A DNA stretch of 64,000 bases from contig NZ_JAGYPL010000001.1 of assembly GCF_018343715.1 (NCBI RefSeq), forward strand, positions 894,840 through 958,839, read 5' to 3'. Source of the DNA: Bacillus sp. FJAT-49711. Its GTDB lineage: Bacteria; Bacillota; Bacilli; Bacillales; Bacillaceae_C. Shown one piece after another: positions 1 through 7,321 of the stretch. The notes under the pieces were generated by a model that worked only from the letters and a program-made list of their open reading frames with translations, did not search any database and was not told where the DNA came from. Position 1 is the stretch's first letter; each line of letters begins with the position of its first letter. Both the position numbers and the translations under genes were made by a program.

Positions 1-54
1 ACCTTTGACAAAACCTTGTTCTTCAAATTCTTTTAATTGTTGTGCGCTTAGCAA
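1..54 (-). CDS. N-terminal fragment of a PhyH-like dioxygenase (partial)
   Basis: The gene enters from the left edge on the minus strand; only 18 codons are visible, starting at a TTG at 54 behind AAAGGATG with about 7 bases of spacing. The peptide begins LLSAQQLKEFEEQGFV. That pattern (Lxxxxxxxfeexgfv) is typical of the first helix of phytanoyl-CoA dioxygenase (PhyH) family proteins, which are Fe(II)/2-oxoglutarate enzymes often found next to sugar and Gfo/Idh genes. The competing ATG a few bases upstream runs into a stop after 13 codons and is rejected. The catalytic residues lie outside the window, so the call is tentative. Confidence 0.35.
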   Translation of the reverse strand, partial: MLSAQQLKEFEEQGFVKG

Positions 55-95
55 TTTTTTTCATCCTTTCGGTTTTGGAGTAAGTATTTCGTTAT

Positions 96-110
96 GTTGA
101 TCATATCAAC
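96..110. promoter_or_regulatory. Inverted repeat upstream of the left-edge gene
   Basis: GTTGAT-CAT-ATCAAC is a perfect 6-bp inverted repeat with a 3-bp spacer, 42 bases upstream of the TTG start at 54. This is a plausible repressor or activator half-site pair; no regulator can be assigned. Confidence 0.25.
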
Positions 111-240
111 TGAAAAACTTCATGTCGTTAGAATATTCAATAAAATTTTTGCACTTTTCACAGATGTTTTCTCGTTTTAAAAAGATTTAAATATACTCTG
201 GGAATTGAGCTTTTTTTGGTGCTTAGTATTCGTTTTAAAA

Positions 241-320
241 ACTTTTCCAAAAAAAGACATGCCATAGAAGCGCTACAAATTTATTTACATTGTTGCATAC
301 CAAGATAGTGCAAGGTTGAT
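241..320. repeat. Intergenic repeat, segment 1, copy A
   Basis: This AT-rich segment (ccaaaaaaagacatgcc ... ttgcataccaagatagt) recurs with point differences at about 5804-5907. The closing block TTGCATACCAAGATAGT is identical in both. Together with the GC-rich repeat (701-882 and 5909-5990) and a third shared block just upstream of the genes, it shows that the leaders of the genes at 1004 and 6175 derive from one ancestor. Confidence 0.6.
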
Positions 321-344
321 TTAGTTTTAAAAGCAACTAACCCT

Positions 345-485
345 TTAAAAAGATAAAGCCAGTTTAAAGAAAATAGGATTGTTAAGGTATAACAGTTCAT
401 CTTTTTGAAGAGATAGATGCCGACAGGTTTCTAAGTGATAATCGATTTTTTCTCGTCTGTTTGAACGTTCTACGATGTTCGTCTT
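345..485 (-). pseudogene. Possible gene remnant, unrecognised
   Basis: On the minus strand a 46-codon open stretch (KTNIVERSNRREKIDYHLET near its start) runs from a stop codon to a stop codon, without a start codon or ribosome site. The composition looks protein-like (VERSNRREKIDYHL), but I do not recognise the family. It lies inside the part of the 55-1003 intergenic region that the second copy near 5900 lacks, so it may be debris of an insertion. The rest of 55-1003, apart from the repeats listed, shows no gene. Confidence 0.2.
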
Positions 486-700
486 TTATAAATGTTCTAT
501 TAACACTTCTTTCGAAGTAAATAAGGAAGGAATCTACTTGACTGGTGAATATTGTGGTGTTTTTGAGAAATCAAATGTTTCTGAATTAAATATTAATGAA
601 ATTTCATTGTATGAATAACGAACTTAAAAATTTCATGGAAATGTATGAAAAGAAAAGATTTGAGAATGAGTGTTGCCAAGAGCAAAAGAATATCTTAGTT

Positions 701-882
701 GATTGGAGTGGAAGTCGGCGACTCCTGGTCGGCTAAGACGGCCACTTCCTGTGCCCAACGCCGACTCTACCTGTCCGTCGGGAGATTAGCGTGACAGGTA
801 GAGCCACCGCACGGCGCGATGCGACTGAGGTGGCTCAGCGCACGCCCCTCGGAAAGCGTCCGCTTGGAACGGAAATTAGCGG
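701..882. repeat. GC-rich Bacillaceae-type dispersed repeat, long copy
   Basis: A block of about 180 bases with far higher GC than its surroundings. It starts with GGAGTGGAAGTCGGCGACTC and ends with CTCGGAAAGCGTCCGCTTGG followed by AACGGAAATTAGCGG. From memory this order of words (ggagtgGaagncGGCGACTCCT, GACAGGT, CTCnGCGGAAAGCG, TGGAacGGAAAT) matches a dispersed intergenic repeat seen in many Bacillaceae genomes. It contains several short inverted repeats and no convincing ORF. A shorter copy lies at 5909-5990. Function is unknown. Confidence 0.6.
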
Positions 883-1003
883 TGAGTGGCTCTCACATTG
901 TATGTAGATTATTATCTCATTCAATAGAGAGAGGGCAACTTTACTAATAAAAAATTAAATTTACTCGATGAATGCCGAGAGTCTATTTAATTTATAGGAG
1001 TCT

Positions 1004-1891
1004 ATGATGAAAACATATAAGGAAGAAAATGTTGGTTTACTTTCAACTCTAAAGCCAACTGTAAATTTTGCCAATAAAATGGCTGCGAAAGGAGGACAAA
1101 TTTGGGGACCGCGTACCATTTCTGATTGCCAATTAATTTTTGTCATCTCGGGAAAGGCGACATTAACACTCGGAGAAAGTACATTTTTATTAAATGCAGG
1201 GGAATGTGTATTTTACGGAGAAAATAGTCCTCACAAACTCGTTTCATCGGCAAGTGACCCATTTACTTTCATGAGTATCCATTTTGATTGGAATGGCAAA
1301 TCCTCGGAACCCATTCACCCTCTTCATGGAATAATGGATTGCAAACTTACAGAGAATGTGACGCTTTACAAAATACGCATAGATGAGCAGCGAGAAATCA
1401 TATTTCCACATCATTTCATCATGCCAAGTATTGATAGCTTGTTTTCCAATATCGTAAGGGAATATCGATATGAGGAACCAGGTTACACATTTATTCTTAG
1501 AGGATTGCTGACTCAATTAATTACATTAATTATTAGAAACGATATAAATGGGAATCTATCTTTAGGAGAAAGAAGGAAAATTGCTCCTGCTTTAGAAAGT
1601 ATTCGAAAGCAGCCTGAAAAAAATTGGACAATACAAGAATTGGCTGAAATTTGCGGGTACCATCCAACTTACTATGCTTCGATTTTTAAAGAATCAACAG
1701 GTTATACACCTAAACAATTTTTAATAAATGAAAGAATCAGGAGAGCAAAACAATTTCTGCTTGAAGCAAAAACGGTTGAAGAAGTATCTATGAAACTTGG
1801 ATATACAAGTATTCATTACTTTTGTAGAAACTTTAAATCCATAACCGGGTTAACGCCAACGGAATATAAATTACAAAGTTTAGTGCTTTAG
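1004..1891 (+). CDS. AraC-family transcriptional regulator
   Basis: This 295-aa protein has the two-part layout of sugar-responsive AraC regulators. Residues about 25-100 form a cupin-like ligand-binding domain (GKATLTLGESTFLLNAGECV, then PHKL). Residues about 200-290 hold two helix-turn-helix units (WTIQELAEICGYHPTYYASI and VEEVSMKLGYTSIHYFCRNF) ending in the family signature GLTPTEYK. The start is one of two adjacent ATGs behind TATAGGAG. It stands first, upstream of the ASRT/Gfo-Idh/isomerase/sulfatase-like operon and in the same direction, so it probably controls that operon; the inducer is unknown. The region upstream is one copy of a duplicated intergenic segment. Confidence 0.9.
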   Translation: MMKTYKEENVGLLSTLKPTVNFANKMAAKGGQIWGPRTISDCQLIFVISGKATLTLGESTFLLNAGECVFYGENSPHKLVSSASDPFTFMSIHFDWNGKSSEPIHPLHGIMDCKLTENVTLYKIRIDEQREIIFPHHFIMPSIDSLFSNIVREYRYEEPGYTFILRGLLTQLITLIIRNDINGNLSLGERRKIAPALESIRKQPEKNWTIQELAEICGYHPTYYASIFKESTGYTPKQFLINERIRRAKQFLLEAKTVEEVSMKLGYTSIHYFCRNFKSITGLTPTEYKLQSLVL

Positions 1892-1942
1892 TAATGTAGG
1901 TTTAAAATTATTTGGCCGTATTGACCATAAAAATTGGCAGGA

Positions 1943-2002
1943 TGAACAATGATGATTTAATAGGGTATAGATAAAATTTAATTATGTTGGAAAACGCTTC
2001 CA
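1943..2002 (+). promoter_or_regulatory. Putative promoter and CcpA/LacI-type operator
   Basis: TGAACA (1943-1948) and TATAGA (1966-1971) are separated by 17 bases and could be -35 and -10 elements. Just downstream lies TTGGAAAACGCTTCCAA (1986-2002), a 6-bp inverted repeat around a central CG. Its part TGGAAAACGCTTCCA matches the cre consensus WTGNAANCGNWNNCA at all but one fixed position. Its place just after the promoter would suit repression of the operon by CcpA or a LacI-type repressor. Confidence 0.45.
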
Positions 2003-2028
2003 AATTAAACGGAATGGGGGAGGTATAT

Positions 2029-2394
2029 TTGATTGGAAAACAGACTTGGATTATTCCTGATGGATTTTTACAACCAAGGAGTACAGGTGATCAAATAAGT
2101 CATGAAGCCGTTTGTGTATTAAATTTGACTAATGATCCAGCCGAAATCCGTCTTACTTTATATTTTGAAGATCGTGAACCGATGGACCAATTTTTTTCCG
2201 AATGTAGTTCTAATCGGACCCATCATATTCGCTTGGATAAAATAAAGGATCGCGAAGGAAATGAAATTCCTCGGGGCGTCCCATATGCTATAAAAGTTGA
2301 TAGCAATGTACCATTAATTGTTCAACATAGTAGATTAGATACTTCCCAAGAAGCACTTGCATTATTTACAACAATGGGTTATCCAGCAAATTAA
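2029..2394 (+). CDS. ASRT-family (sensory rhodopsin transducer-like) protein
   Basis: The 121-aa product matches the Anabaena sensory rhodopsin transducer family along its whole length: the W-x-IPDG opening, SHEAVCVLNLTNDPAEI, TLYFEDREP, RTHHIRLDKI, VPYAIKVDSNVPLIVQHSRL and a C-terminal LALFTTMGYPA. ASRT is a small tetrameric beta-sandwich protein; comparative work on the family proposed a general role in binding small, probably sugar-related ligands. A TTG at 2029 behind GGGGGAGG is preferred to the ATG at 1984, which would put the operator at 1986-2002 inside the gene. No rhodopsin gene is visible. It leads an operon of sugar enzymes, so a carbohydrate-sensing or binding role is more likely than phototransduction. 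Confidence 0.85.
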   Translation: MIGKQTWIIPDGFLQPRSTGDQISHEAVCVLNLTNDPAEIRLTLYFEDREPMDQFFSECSSNRTHHIRLDKIKDREGNEIPRGVPYAIKVDSNVPLIVQHSRLDTSQEALALFTTMGYPAN

Positions 2395-2423
2395 TATAAA
2401 ATTTTAAATTGGAGGATGAACAA

Positions 2424-3446
2424 ATGACATTGAAGGTAGGCATTGTAGGTGTTGGAAATATCGGAAGTATTCATGCATCGGTTTATAAGGAAAACCCCGA
2501 TACTGAAATTGTTGCAGTTTGTGACATTATAAAAGAAAAAGCTGATGCAGCCGCGGCTAAGTTTGGGGGAACTGCATTTTACAGCGTTAATGACTTGCTT
2601 GCTAGCAACCTCCAATTGGACCTTGTCAGTGTTTGTACGAAGGGGGAAGAAAATGGAAGTGAACATTTTGCTCCTACAATGGAATTATTGAATGCGGGTA
2701 TACCAGTCCTAGGCGAAAAACCAATTTCTAATAATATTGATGAAGGTCAACAGATGGTTGATTTGGCCAAAAGAAATCAAATTCCATATGCTGTCAATTT
2801 AAACCATCGCTTTACACCTGCTGCAGAAAGAGCAAAATCTTGGCTTGAGAGTGGAAGATTAGGAAAGATTCATATGGTCAATATGAGAATGTGGATCAAC
2901 AATCCAGTAGAAAGTTCTCCTTGGTTCCACTTACGTGCATTACATCCACATTCCTTTGATGTCATTCGCTATTTTTGTGGGGATGTTAAACGGGTAGCTG
3001 CTTTTATGATGAAAGGTGAGGGGCGCAAAATTTGGTCCAATGCACAGATTATTTTGGAATTTGAAAATGGTGCGATTGGAAATCTTGTAGGAAGTTATGA
3101 CGCAGGCGCTAGCTACGGTCTTGAATTATGCGAGGTTGTTGGATCTAAAGGACGTTTTGTATTAGAAGATGCTTGTGAACATTTAACTTTTTATCCAAGA
3201 ACTAGTATTCAAACGGAAAAATATAGCCATCTTGGCGGAATGCGAGCCTTCCCGGAAACATTCAAGAGTCGCATTAATTCCTTCGTTGATCAACTTGTCG
3301 CTGGAGTTACATATGATCGTGTAGACGGGTCTGGCGAAGATGCACTTAAAGCCCAGCTGATCATTGAAGCGGCAATTAAATCTTGGGAAACTGGAACAAT
3401 TGTAGATGTTGAGGAAGTAAGAGCGATTTCAGGAGGTATAAAATGA
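2424..3446 (+). CDS. Gfo/Idh/MocA-family NAD(P)-dependent sugar oxidoreductase
   Basis: This 340-aa enzyme opens with the Rossmann motif GVGNIG (residues 9-14) and carries the family EKPISNN motif near residue 98, in which the Lys is catalytic, then the C-terminal substrate domain with HPHSFDV and GSYDAGASYG. Such enzymes oxidise or reduce sugars, inositols or their acids with NAD(P). The ATG at 2424 is preceded by GGAGG with 8-base spacing. It overlaps the next gene by ATGA, so the two are translationally coupled. It is a close paralog of the protein at 6175; shared stretches include NLNHRF, ESSPW, RALHPHS and RYFCGD. The substrate cannot be told from sequence. Confidence 0.92.
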   Translation: MTLKVGIVGVGNIGSIHASVYKENPDTEIVAVCDIIKEKADAAAAKFGGTAFYSVNDLLASNLQLDLVSVCTKGEENGSEHFAPTMELLNAGIPVLGEKPISNNIDEGQQMVDLAKRNQIPYAVNLNHRFTPAAERAKSWLESGRLGKIHMVNMRMWINNPVESSPWFHLRALHPHSFDVIRYFCGDVKRVAAFMMKGEGRKIWSNAQIILEFENGAIGNLVGSYDAGASYGLELCEVVGSKGRFVLEDACEHLTFYPRTSIQTEKYSHLGGMRAFPETFKSRINSFVDQLVAGVTYDRVDGSGEDALKAQLIIEAAIKSWETGTIVDVEEVRAISGGIK

Positions 3447-4267
3447 TAAAACTTGGTGTGAACTCTGTTTTATTTAAAGATTTCGACTTTTCAACAGCTG
3501 CCAGACAAATTGCAGCATGCGGTTATGACGGAGTGGAAATATCAGCCATTAAAGGTATGTGTGAGCATCTTGAGCTAGACCGTTGGAAAGAACAAGCTGA
3601 TGAATTATGCTCTATCACAGATAAATATGGTTTGGAGCTTTTATCCATGGAAGTAGCTTCATTGGACGAGGAAAGACTTACATTAGCGTTTGAAGCTGCG
3701 GCTGCTATCGGAATTCCAGTAGTCAATGTAGGTCCAGGAGGAAAATCCGGGGTAGAAGCAGACTTAGAACATTCCATTGAAACTCTATACAATTTGGCAA
3801 AGAAAGCTGAAAGCTACGGTGTTACACTTTGCGTAAAAGCACATGTGGGAAATGCAATTTACAATACAGAAACTACTTTAAGAGCAATGAATGAAATTTC
3901 TTCTACTGCATTTGGGATTGATATGGACCCTAGCCACATTTATCGAGGTAATGAAAATCCCGAAGTGGAATTGCCGAAAGTCCTAAGTCGAGTAAAGCAT
4001 ATCCATATACGCGATTGTAAAGGCCGCGCTGCCGGTCCTGGACCAATTCATGACCAAGCATGTGGCCGTGGAGATATAGATTTATTTTCCTATTGCAAAG
4101 CAATGGTGGATGGGAATTATTCCGGTCCGGTTGTTCTGGAAGTGATTGGTGCGAATAACCATTCTCTTGCCGATGTTTCCATTGTAGCGGCGGAAAGCTA
4201 TGGATATTTAAATGCATGCTTAAAAGCACTTGGGGCAAGAGAAGCAAATATTGTGCAGAAAGGATAG
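3443..4267 (+). CDS. Sugar phosphate isomerase/epimerase (xylose isomerase-like TIM barrel)
   Basis: The 274-aa protein has the AP-endonuclease-2 TIM-barrel signature. It opens KLGVNSVLFKDF, followed by CGYDGVEI, a candidate metal-ligand Glu in LSMEVASLDEE, the His in CVKAHVGN, DMDPSHIY, VKHIHIRDCKG with paired His, and VVLEVIG near the end. Relatives are metal-dependent isomerases, epimerases and dehydratases such as IolE and IolI. Its start overlaps the stop of the Gfo/Idh gene (ATGA), the usual arrangement for an oxidoreductase-isomerase pair acting on consecutive sugar intermediates. The substrate is unknown; an inositol-like or keto-sugar intermediate is an inference. Confidence 0.88.
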   Translation: MIKLGVNSVLFKDFDFSTAARQIAACGYDGVEISAIKGMCEHLELDRWKEQADELCSITDKYGLELLSMEVASLDEERLTLAFEAAAAIGIPVVNVGPGGKSGVEADLEHSIETLYNLAKKAESYGVTLCVKAHVGNAIYNTETTLRAMNEISSTAFGIDMDPSHIYRGNENPEVELPKVLSRVKHIHIRDCKGRAAGPGPIHDQACGRGDIDLFSYCKAMVDGNYSGPVVLEVIGANNHSLADVSIVAAESYGYLNACLKALGAREANIVQKG

Positions 4268-4272
4268 ATCTT

Positions 4273-5673
4273 ATGAAAAAGAAAGCAAATATCATTCTTT
4301 TCGGGATTGACAGTCTAAGAAGAGATCGTATGAGCTCGTATGGGTACAATCGGTTAACAACTCCTCATATCGATAAGTTTGCTGAAGATGGGATCTTATT
4401 TGAGAACCATTTTAGCCCAAGTATTCCGACAACTCCTGGTTATGCTTCAATGTTAACGGGAATGGATTGCTTTGGTACAGACGTAGTAGCACTAAGACAT
4501 AAAGGTCCTTTAGGGGATCATGTGAAAACCTTGCCAGAGGTATTGGCGGAAAATGGTTATAATACAACTTGTATAGGTTTTACTGGGAACCCATCATCTA
4601 GAGGATTTCAAAAATATATTGACTATGAAGGTTGGGGAGCCGACGAAACGGGCCGTAGTCCAAAAGCGGAAAATCTAAATAAAGAAGCGATTCCTGAACT
4701 AAAAAGACTTGCTAATGAAGATGAGCCATTTTTCTTATTTTTAAGACATATGGACCCTCATTCACCTTATCTGCCCCCAGAACCATATGAGCGCATCTTT
4801 TATGATGGAAATGAATGCGATCCAGACAATCAATCATTAAATAAATTAAAAGAATTTAAACCGTTTGCTGATTATATAACTTCGTGGCTACCAGAAGGGT
4901 GTACAGATTCTAAATATGTCGATGCACAATACGATGGAGCCATTGCGTATATGGATGCATGCATTCAAAACATTTTTACGACAATAGAAACCTTAGGTAT
5001 TGAAGAAGAAACGCTTGTCATTGTTACCTCTGATCATGGAGAAACATTGAATGAGCATGAATGCTATTATGATCATCATGGCCTCTATGAAAATACTTTA
5101 ATCGTTCCATTAATTATGAAGTTTCCTGGAAAACTTCCGGCCGGAAAACGGATTACAGATTTTTCGTTCATAAAAGATATTACACCTACTGTTTTGGAAC
5201 TTCTTGGCATAGAAACGAATATTTCATTTGACGGTCGCAACCTTTTGGATGTAGTTTACAACCGCAATGAAACTGTTCAACCAATTTCGGAGTTTTATAT
5301 AACAGAATGCACTTGGATGAGAAAGCATGGTTGGCGAACTCCTGAATGGAAATTAATATGTTCACTTGAACCTGACTTTCACTTTAAACCGGAAATTGAG
5401 CTTTATAATATCTTCAACGATCCAAAGGAATTAACAAATTTGGCTGATCAAGAGTCTGAAATTGTTAATATGCTAATGGGAAGAATGAACAAATATATTG
5501 CCATAAGGGAAAGTGAAACCGGCAGGAAAAATCCTATGTATACAAATTTAAGCTGGCATGGACTTGACCGTGGTCCATTTGAAACATCCGAGGAAGCATA
5601 TGAAGCAATGTATATTGGGTCCATCAGTTCCGCCCAAAAGCTTCAAGAAAAAGATAAAGAAAAAGTGAAATAA
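4273..5673 (+). CDS. Sulfatase-like hydrolase (alkaline phosphatase superfamily) with Thr in the nucleophile position
   Basis: The 466-aa protein has the sulfatase fold signatures: N-terminal metal site FGIDSLRRDRMSSYG, TTPHIDKFAEDG, and C-terminal metal site VTSDHGETLNEHE followed by HHGLYENTLIVPLIM. In canonical sulfatases CxPSRxxLLTG carries the Cys or Ser that becomes formylglycine. Here the aligned stretch is TTPGYASMLTG, so the nucleophile position is Thr, as in the phosphotransferases and phosphodiesterases of this superfamily and one large group of sulfatase-like proteins. It may therefore cleave a phosphate or phosphonate ester, or be a non-formylglycine hydrolase. No signal peptide is visible, which implies a cytoplasmic substrate. 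The start at 4273 follows GAAAGGA. Confidence 0.82.
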   Translation: MKKKANIILFGIDSLRRDRMSSYGYNRLTTPHIDKFAEDGILFENHFSPSIPTTPGYASMLTGMDCFGTDVVALRHKGPLGDHVKTLPEVLAENGYNTTCIGFTGNPSSRGFQKYIDYEGWGADETGRSPKAENLNKEAIPELKRLANEDEPFFLFLRHMDPHSPYLPPEPYERIFYDGNECDPDNQSLNKLKEFKPFADYITSWLPEGCTDSKYVDAQYDGAIAYMDACIQNIFTTIETLGIEEETLVIVTSDHGETLNEHECYYDHHGLYENTLIVPLIMKFPGKLPAGKRITDFSFIKDITPTVLELLGIETNISFDGRNLLDVVYNRNETVQPISEFYITECTWMRKHGWRTPEWKLICSLEPDFHFKPEIELYNIFNDPKELTNLADQESEIVNMLMGRMNKYIAIRESETGRKNPMYTNLSWHGLDRGPFETSEEAYEAMYIGSISSAQKLQEKDKEKVK

Positions 5674-5678
5674 TAATA

Positions 5679-5711
5679 GAATGCTTCGAAAGAATTACTT
5701 TCGAAGCATTC
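5679..5711 (+). terminator. Hairpin at the end of the ASRT-sulfatase-like operon
   Basis: GAATGCTTCGAAAG pairs perfectly with CTTTCGAAGCATTC over 14 bp with a 5-base loop, directly after the stop codon. There is no U-tract on the plus strand, so it may stabilise the 3' end or be a weak terminator. Confidence 0.6.
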
Positions 5712-5803
5712 AAATTAAGATAGAAAAACGTTAACATATTTATACCTTCACAATTTCGGTGAGACAACGAGCTTTAATGGGAAGTATGGTAATCAATTAA
5801 ATA

Positions 5804-5907
5804 ACTTTTTCCAAAAAAGACATACCAAAGAAGCGTCACTAATTTATATATTTTTTTAAAAGATGGTTTGTAAACCTTGTTGCATACCAAGATAGTACGA
5901 GGTTGAT
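5804..5907. repeat. Intergenic repeat, segment 1, copy B
   Basis: Counterpart of 241-320: ccaaaaaagacatacc, aagaagcg and the identical block TTGCATACCAAGATAGT occur in the same order. Copy B has an extra stretch of about 20 bases before the last block. The region 5674-6174 holds this repeat, the shorter GC-rich repeat, and a leader with an AraC-like start remnant; no intact gene is seen. Confidence 0.6.
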
Positions 5908-5908
5908 C

Positions 5909-5990
5909 TCCGCTTCAGTTGCTCGCTTTCAAGGTACGAGCGCGGTGAGCCTCCTCGGAAAGCGTCCACCTGGAACGAAAATAAACGGTG
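5909..5990. repeat. GC-rich Bacillaceae-type dispersed repeat, short copy
   Basis: A truncated relative of 701-882 that keeps the 3' part: GCGGTGAGCCTCCTCGGAAA, then GCGTCCACCTGGAACG and AAAATAAACGG. Both copies sit at the same relative position between segment 1 and a gene leader, so the repeat was there before the segment was duplicated and the two copies then diverged by indels. Confidence 0.6.
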
Positions 5991-6100
5991 GCAAGTGCAC
6001 GCATGTATATAGATTATTATCTCGTTTAATATGGAATGGGTAATTCTACTAATAAAAAATGAAATATCCCCCTATTAAATGTAGGAGAAGAAATAATAAA

Positions 6101-6160
6101 ATGGCACAAGAAAACCTTGGGCTATCTCACTCAGTAAATGCCGGGAGTCTATATATTTGA
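6101..6160 (+). pseudogene. Short remnant resembling the AraC gene start
   Basis: A 19-codon frame (MAQENLGLSHSVNAGSLYI) lies 74 bases upstream of the Gfo/Idh start. Its EENLGL-like beginning and its upstream bases (TATTAAATGTAGGAG) line up with the leader and first codons of the AraC gene at 1004 (TATTTAATTTATAGGAG, KEENVGLLS). I read it as the deleted front end of a duplicated araC gene. The match is short and was aligned only by eye. Confidence 0.35.
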
Positions 6161-6174
6161 AAGGAGAGGAATCC

Positions 6175-7200
6175 TTGATTAAGGTCGCTGTAGTCGGAGT
6201 AAATAATATAGGGAAGCTTCATTGTCGTTTTTATTATGAAAATCCCCATACTGAATTAGTAGCTATTTGTGATTTAAATAGGGAACTAGCAGATAAAGTC
6301 GCGAGTCAATATGGAGTTATAGCTTATTCAGATTTAAAAACAATGCTAAACACTGAAGAAATTGATGTTATAAGCGTTGCCACTGGTGGTGTTGAAAATG
6401 GTTCACATCACTATAAACCAGCGATGCTTGCTATGGAATATGGAAAGGATGTTTTAGTCGAAAAACCAATATCTAATAATATAACTGAAGCAAGAGAAAT
6501 GGTTGATTATGCGCAGAAACTAAAGATTCGACTAGCATGTAATCTTAACCATCGATTCGTTTCAACGGCATATAAAGCTAAGGAATGGATTGAAAAAGGA
6601 GATCTAGGAACGCTGCTCTTTATGAACATGAAACTAACGATAGGAAATCCAAATGAATCTAGTCCTTGGATTCATATGCGTGCATTACACCCGCACTCGA
6701 TAGATGTCATGCGTTATTTTTGTGGAGACATACGGAGAGTTCAAGCTTTTATGACAAAGGCTCCTGGAAGAACCGTTTGGTCTACTGCATCAATTAATAT
6801 GGAATTTGAATCGGGAGCTGTTGGCCATTTAACGGGCAGCTATGATATGGATAACCAGCATCCGATTGAATTTTGTGAGGTGGCAGGGACGAAGGGAAGA
6901 TTCACTATCAATGATGTGTATAATGAATTAACTCTTTTTCCACACAAAAGTACTGAACTTAAAGTGTATCGAAATTCGGTGCTTTCTGGGTTAAATGGTT
7001 TTAATGATACATTTAAAAATCGACTTGAGACATTTATACAAGAGATAAAAGATGGAGTATCCCCTAACTTCATTTCAGGGTCTGGAGCCGATGCATTGGC
7101 AGCTCAAGAGGTAATTGAAGCAATCATTCGCTCGCAAATAGAGAATGGGAAAGTCATCGAGTTAAAAGATATAAGGAAAAAAGGGAAACAATTACTTTAA
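6175..7200 (+). CDS. Gfo/Idh/MocA-family oxidoreductase, paralog of the enzyme at 2424
   Basis: The 341-aa product starts IKVAVVGVNNIGKLH: the Rossmann glycine motif reads GVNNIG instead of the usual GxGxxG, with the second Gly replaced by Asn. EKPISNN with the catalytic Lys is kept near residue 98. It resembles the paralog at 2424 throughout (NLNHRF, NESSPW, RALHPHS, RYFCGD, GSGADAL). A TTG at 6175 behind AAGGAGAGG is chosen over a TTG at 6157 that lacks a ribosome site. It is separated from the first sugar operon by a duplicated leader and is followed by a second AraC gene, so it may belong to its own unit. The substrate is unknown but is probably similar to that of its paralog. Confidence 0.9.
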   Translation: MIKVAVVGVNNIGKLHCRFYYENPHTELVAICDLNRELADKVASQYGVIAYSDLKTMLNTEEIDVISVATGGVENGSHHYKPAMLAMEYGKDVLVEKPISNNITEAREMVDYAQKLKIRLACNLNHRFVSTAYKAKEWIEKGDLGTLLFMNMKLTIGNPNESSPWIHMRALHPHSIDVMRYFCGDIRRVQAFMTKAPGRTVWSTASINMEFESGAVGHLTGSYDMDNQHPIEFCEVAGTKGRFTINDVYNELTLFPHKSTELKVYRNSVLSGLNGFNDTFKNRLETFIQEIKDGVSPNFISGSGADALAAQEVIEAIIRSQIENGKVIELKDIRKKGKQLL

Positions 7201-7226
7201 ATTAATTGAATGTTAGTAATATTCAC

Positions 7227-7280
7227 TTGACTAAACGATATTTGATGTAATCATAATGTGATTTACCTTTCATAATGTGC
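7227..7280 (+). promoter_or_regulatory. Putative promoter with direct repeats upstream of the second AraC gene
   Basis: TTGACT (7227-7232) could be a -35 element. TCATAATGTG occurs twice as a direct repeat, at about 7251 and 7270, a spacing of about two helical turns. AraC-family proteins typically bind such direct repeats, so this could be the binding site of the regulator encoded next. Confidence 0.35.
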
Positions 7281-7321
7281 AAAGTATTCATATTTCTATT
7301 AGATTCATTCTAGGAGGAGTT

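Noticed and set aside
421-485. LexA box near GAACGTTC
   Set aside because: The half-sites have no 4-base spacer, so the pattern does not fit the Cheo box.
851-870. cre-like word GGAAAGCGTCCGC
   Set aside because: It is part of the dispersed GC-rich repeat and not placed at a promoter.
4216-4272. Longer N-terminus of the sulfatase-like protein
   Set aside because: It overlaps the isomerase gene and lacks a ribosome site; the ATG at 4273 fits the family start.
3930-4349. 139-aa minus-strand open frame
   Set aside because: It is antisense to the isomerase and sulfatase-like genes, without ribosome site or motif.
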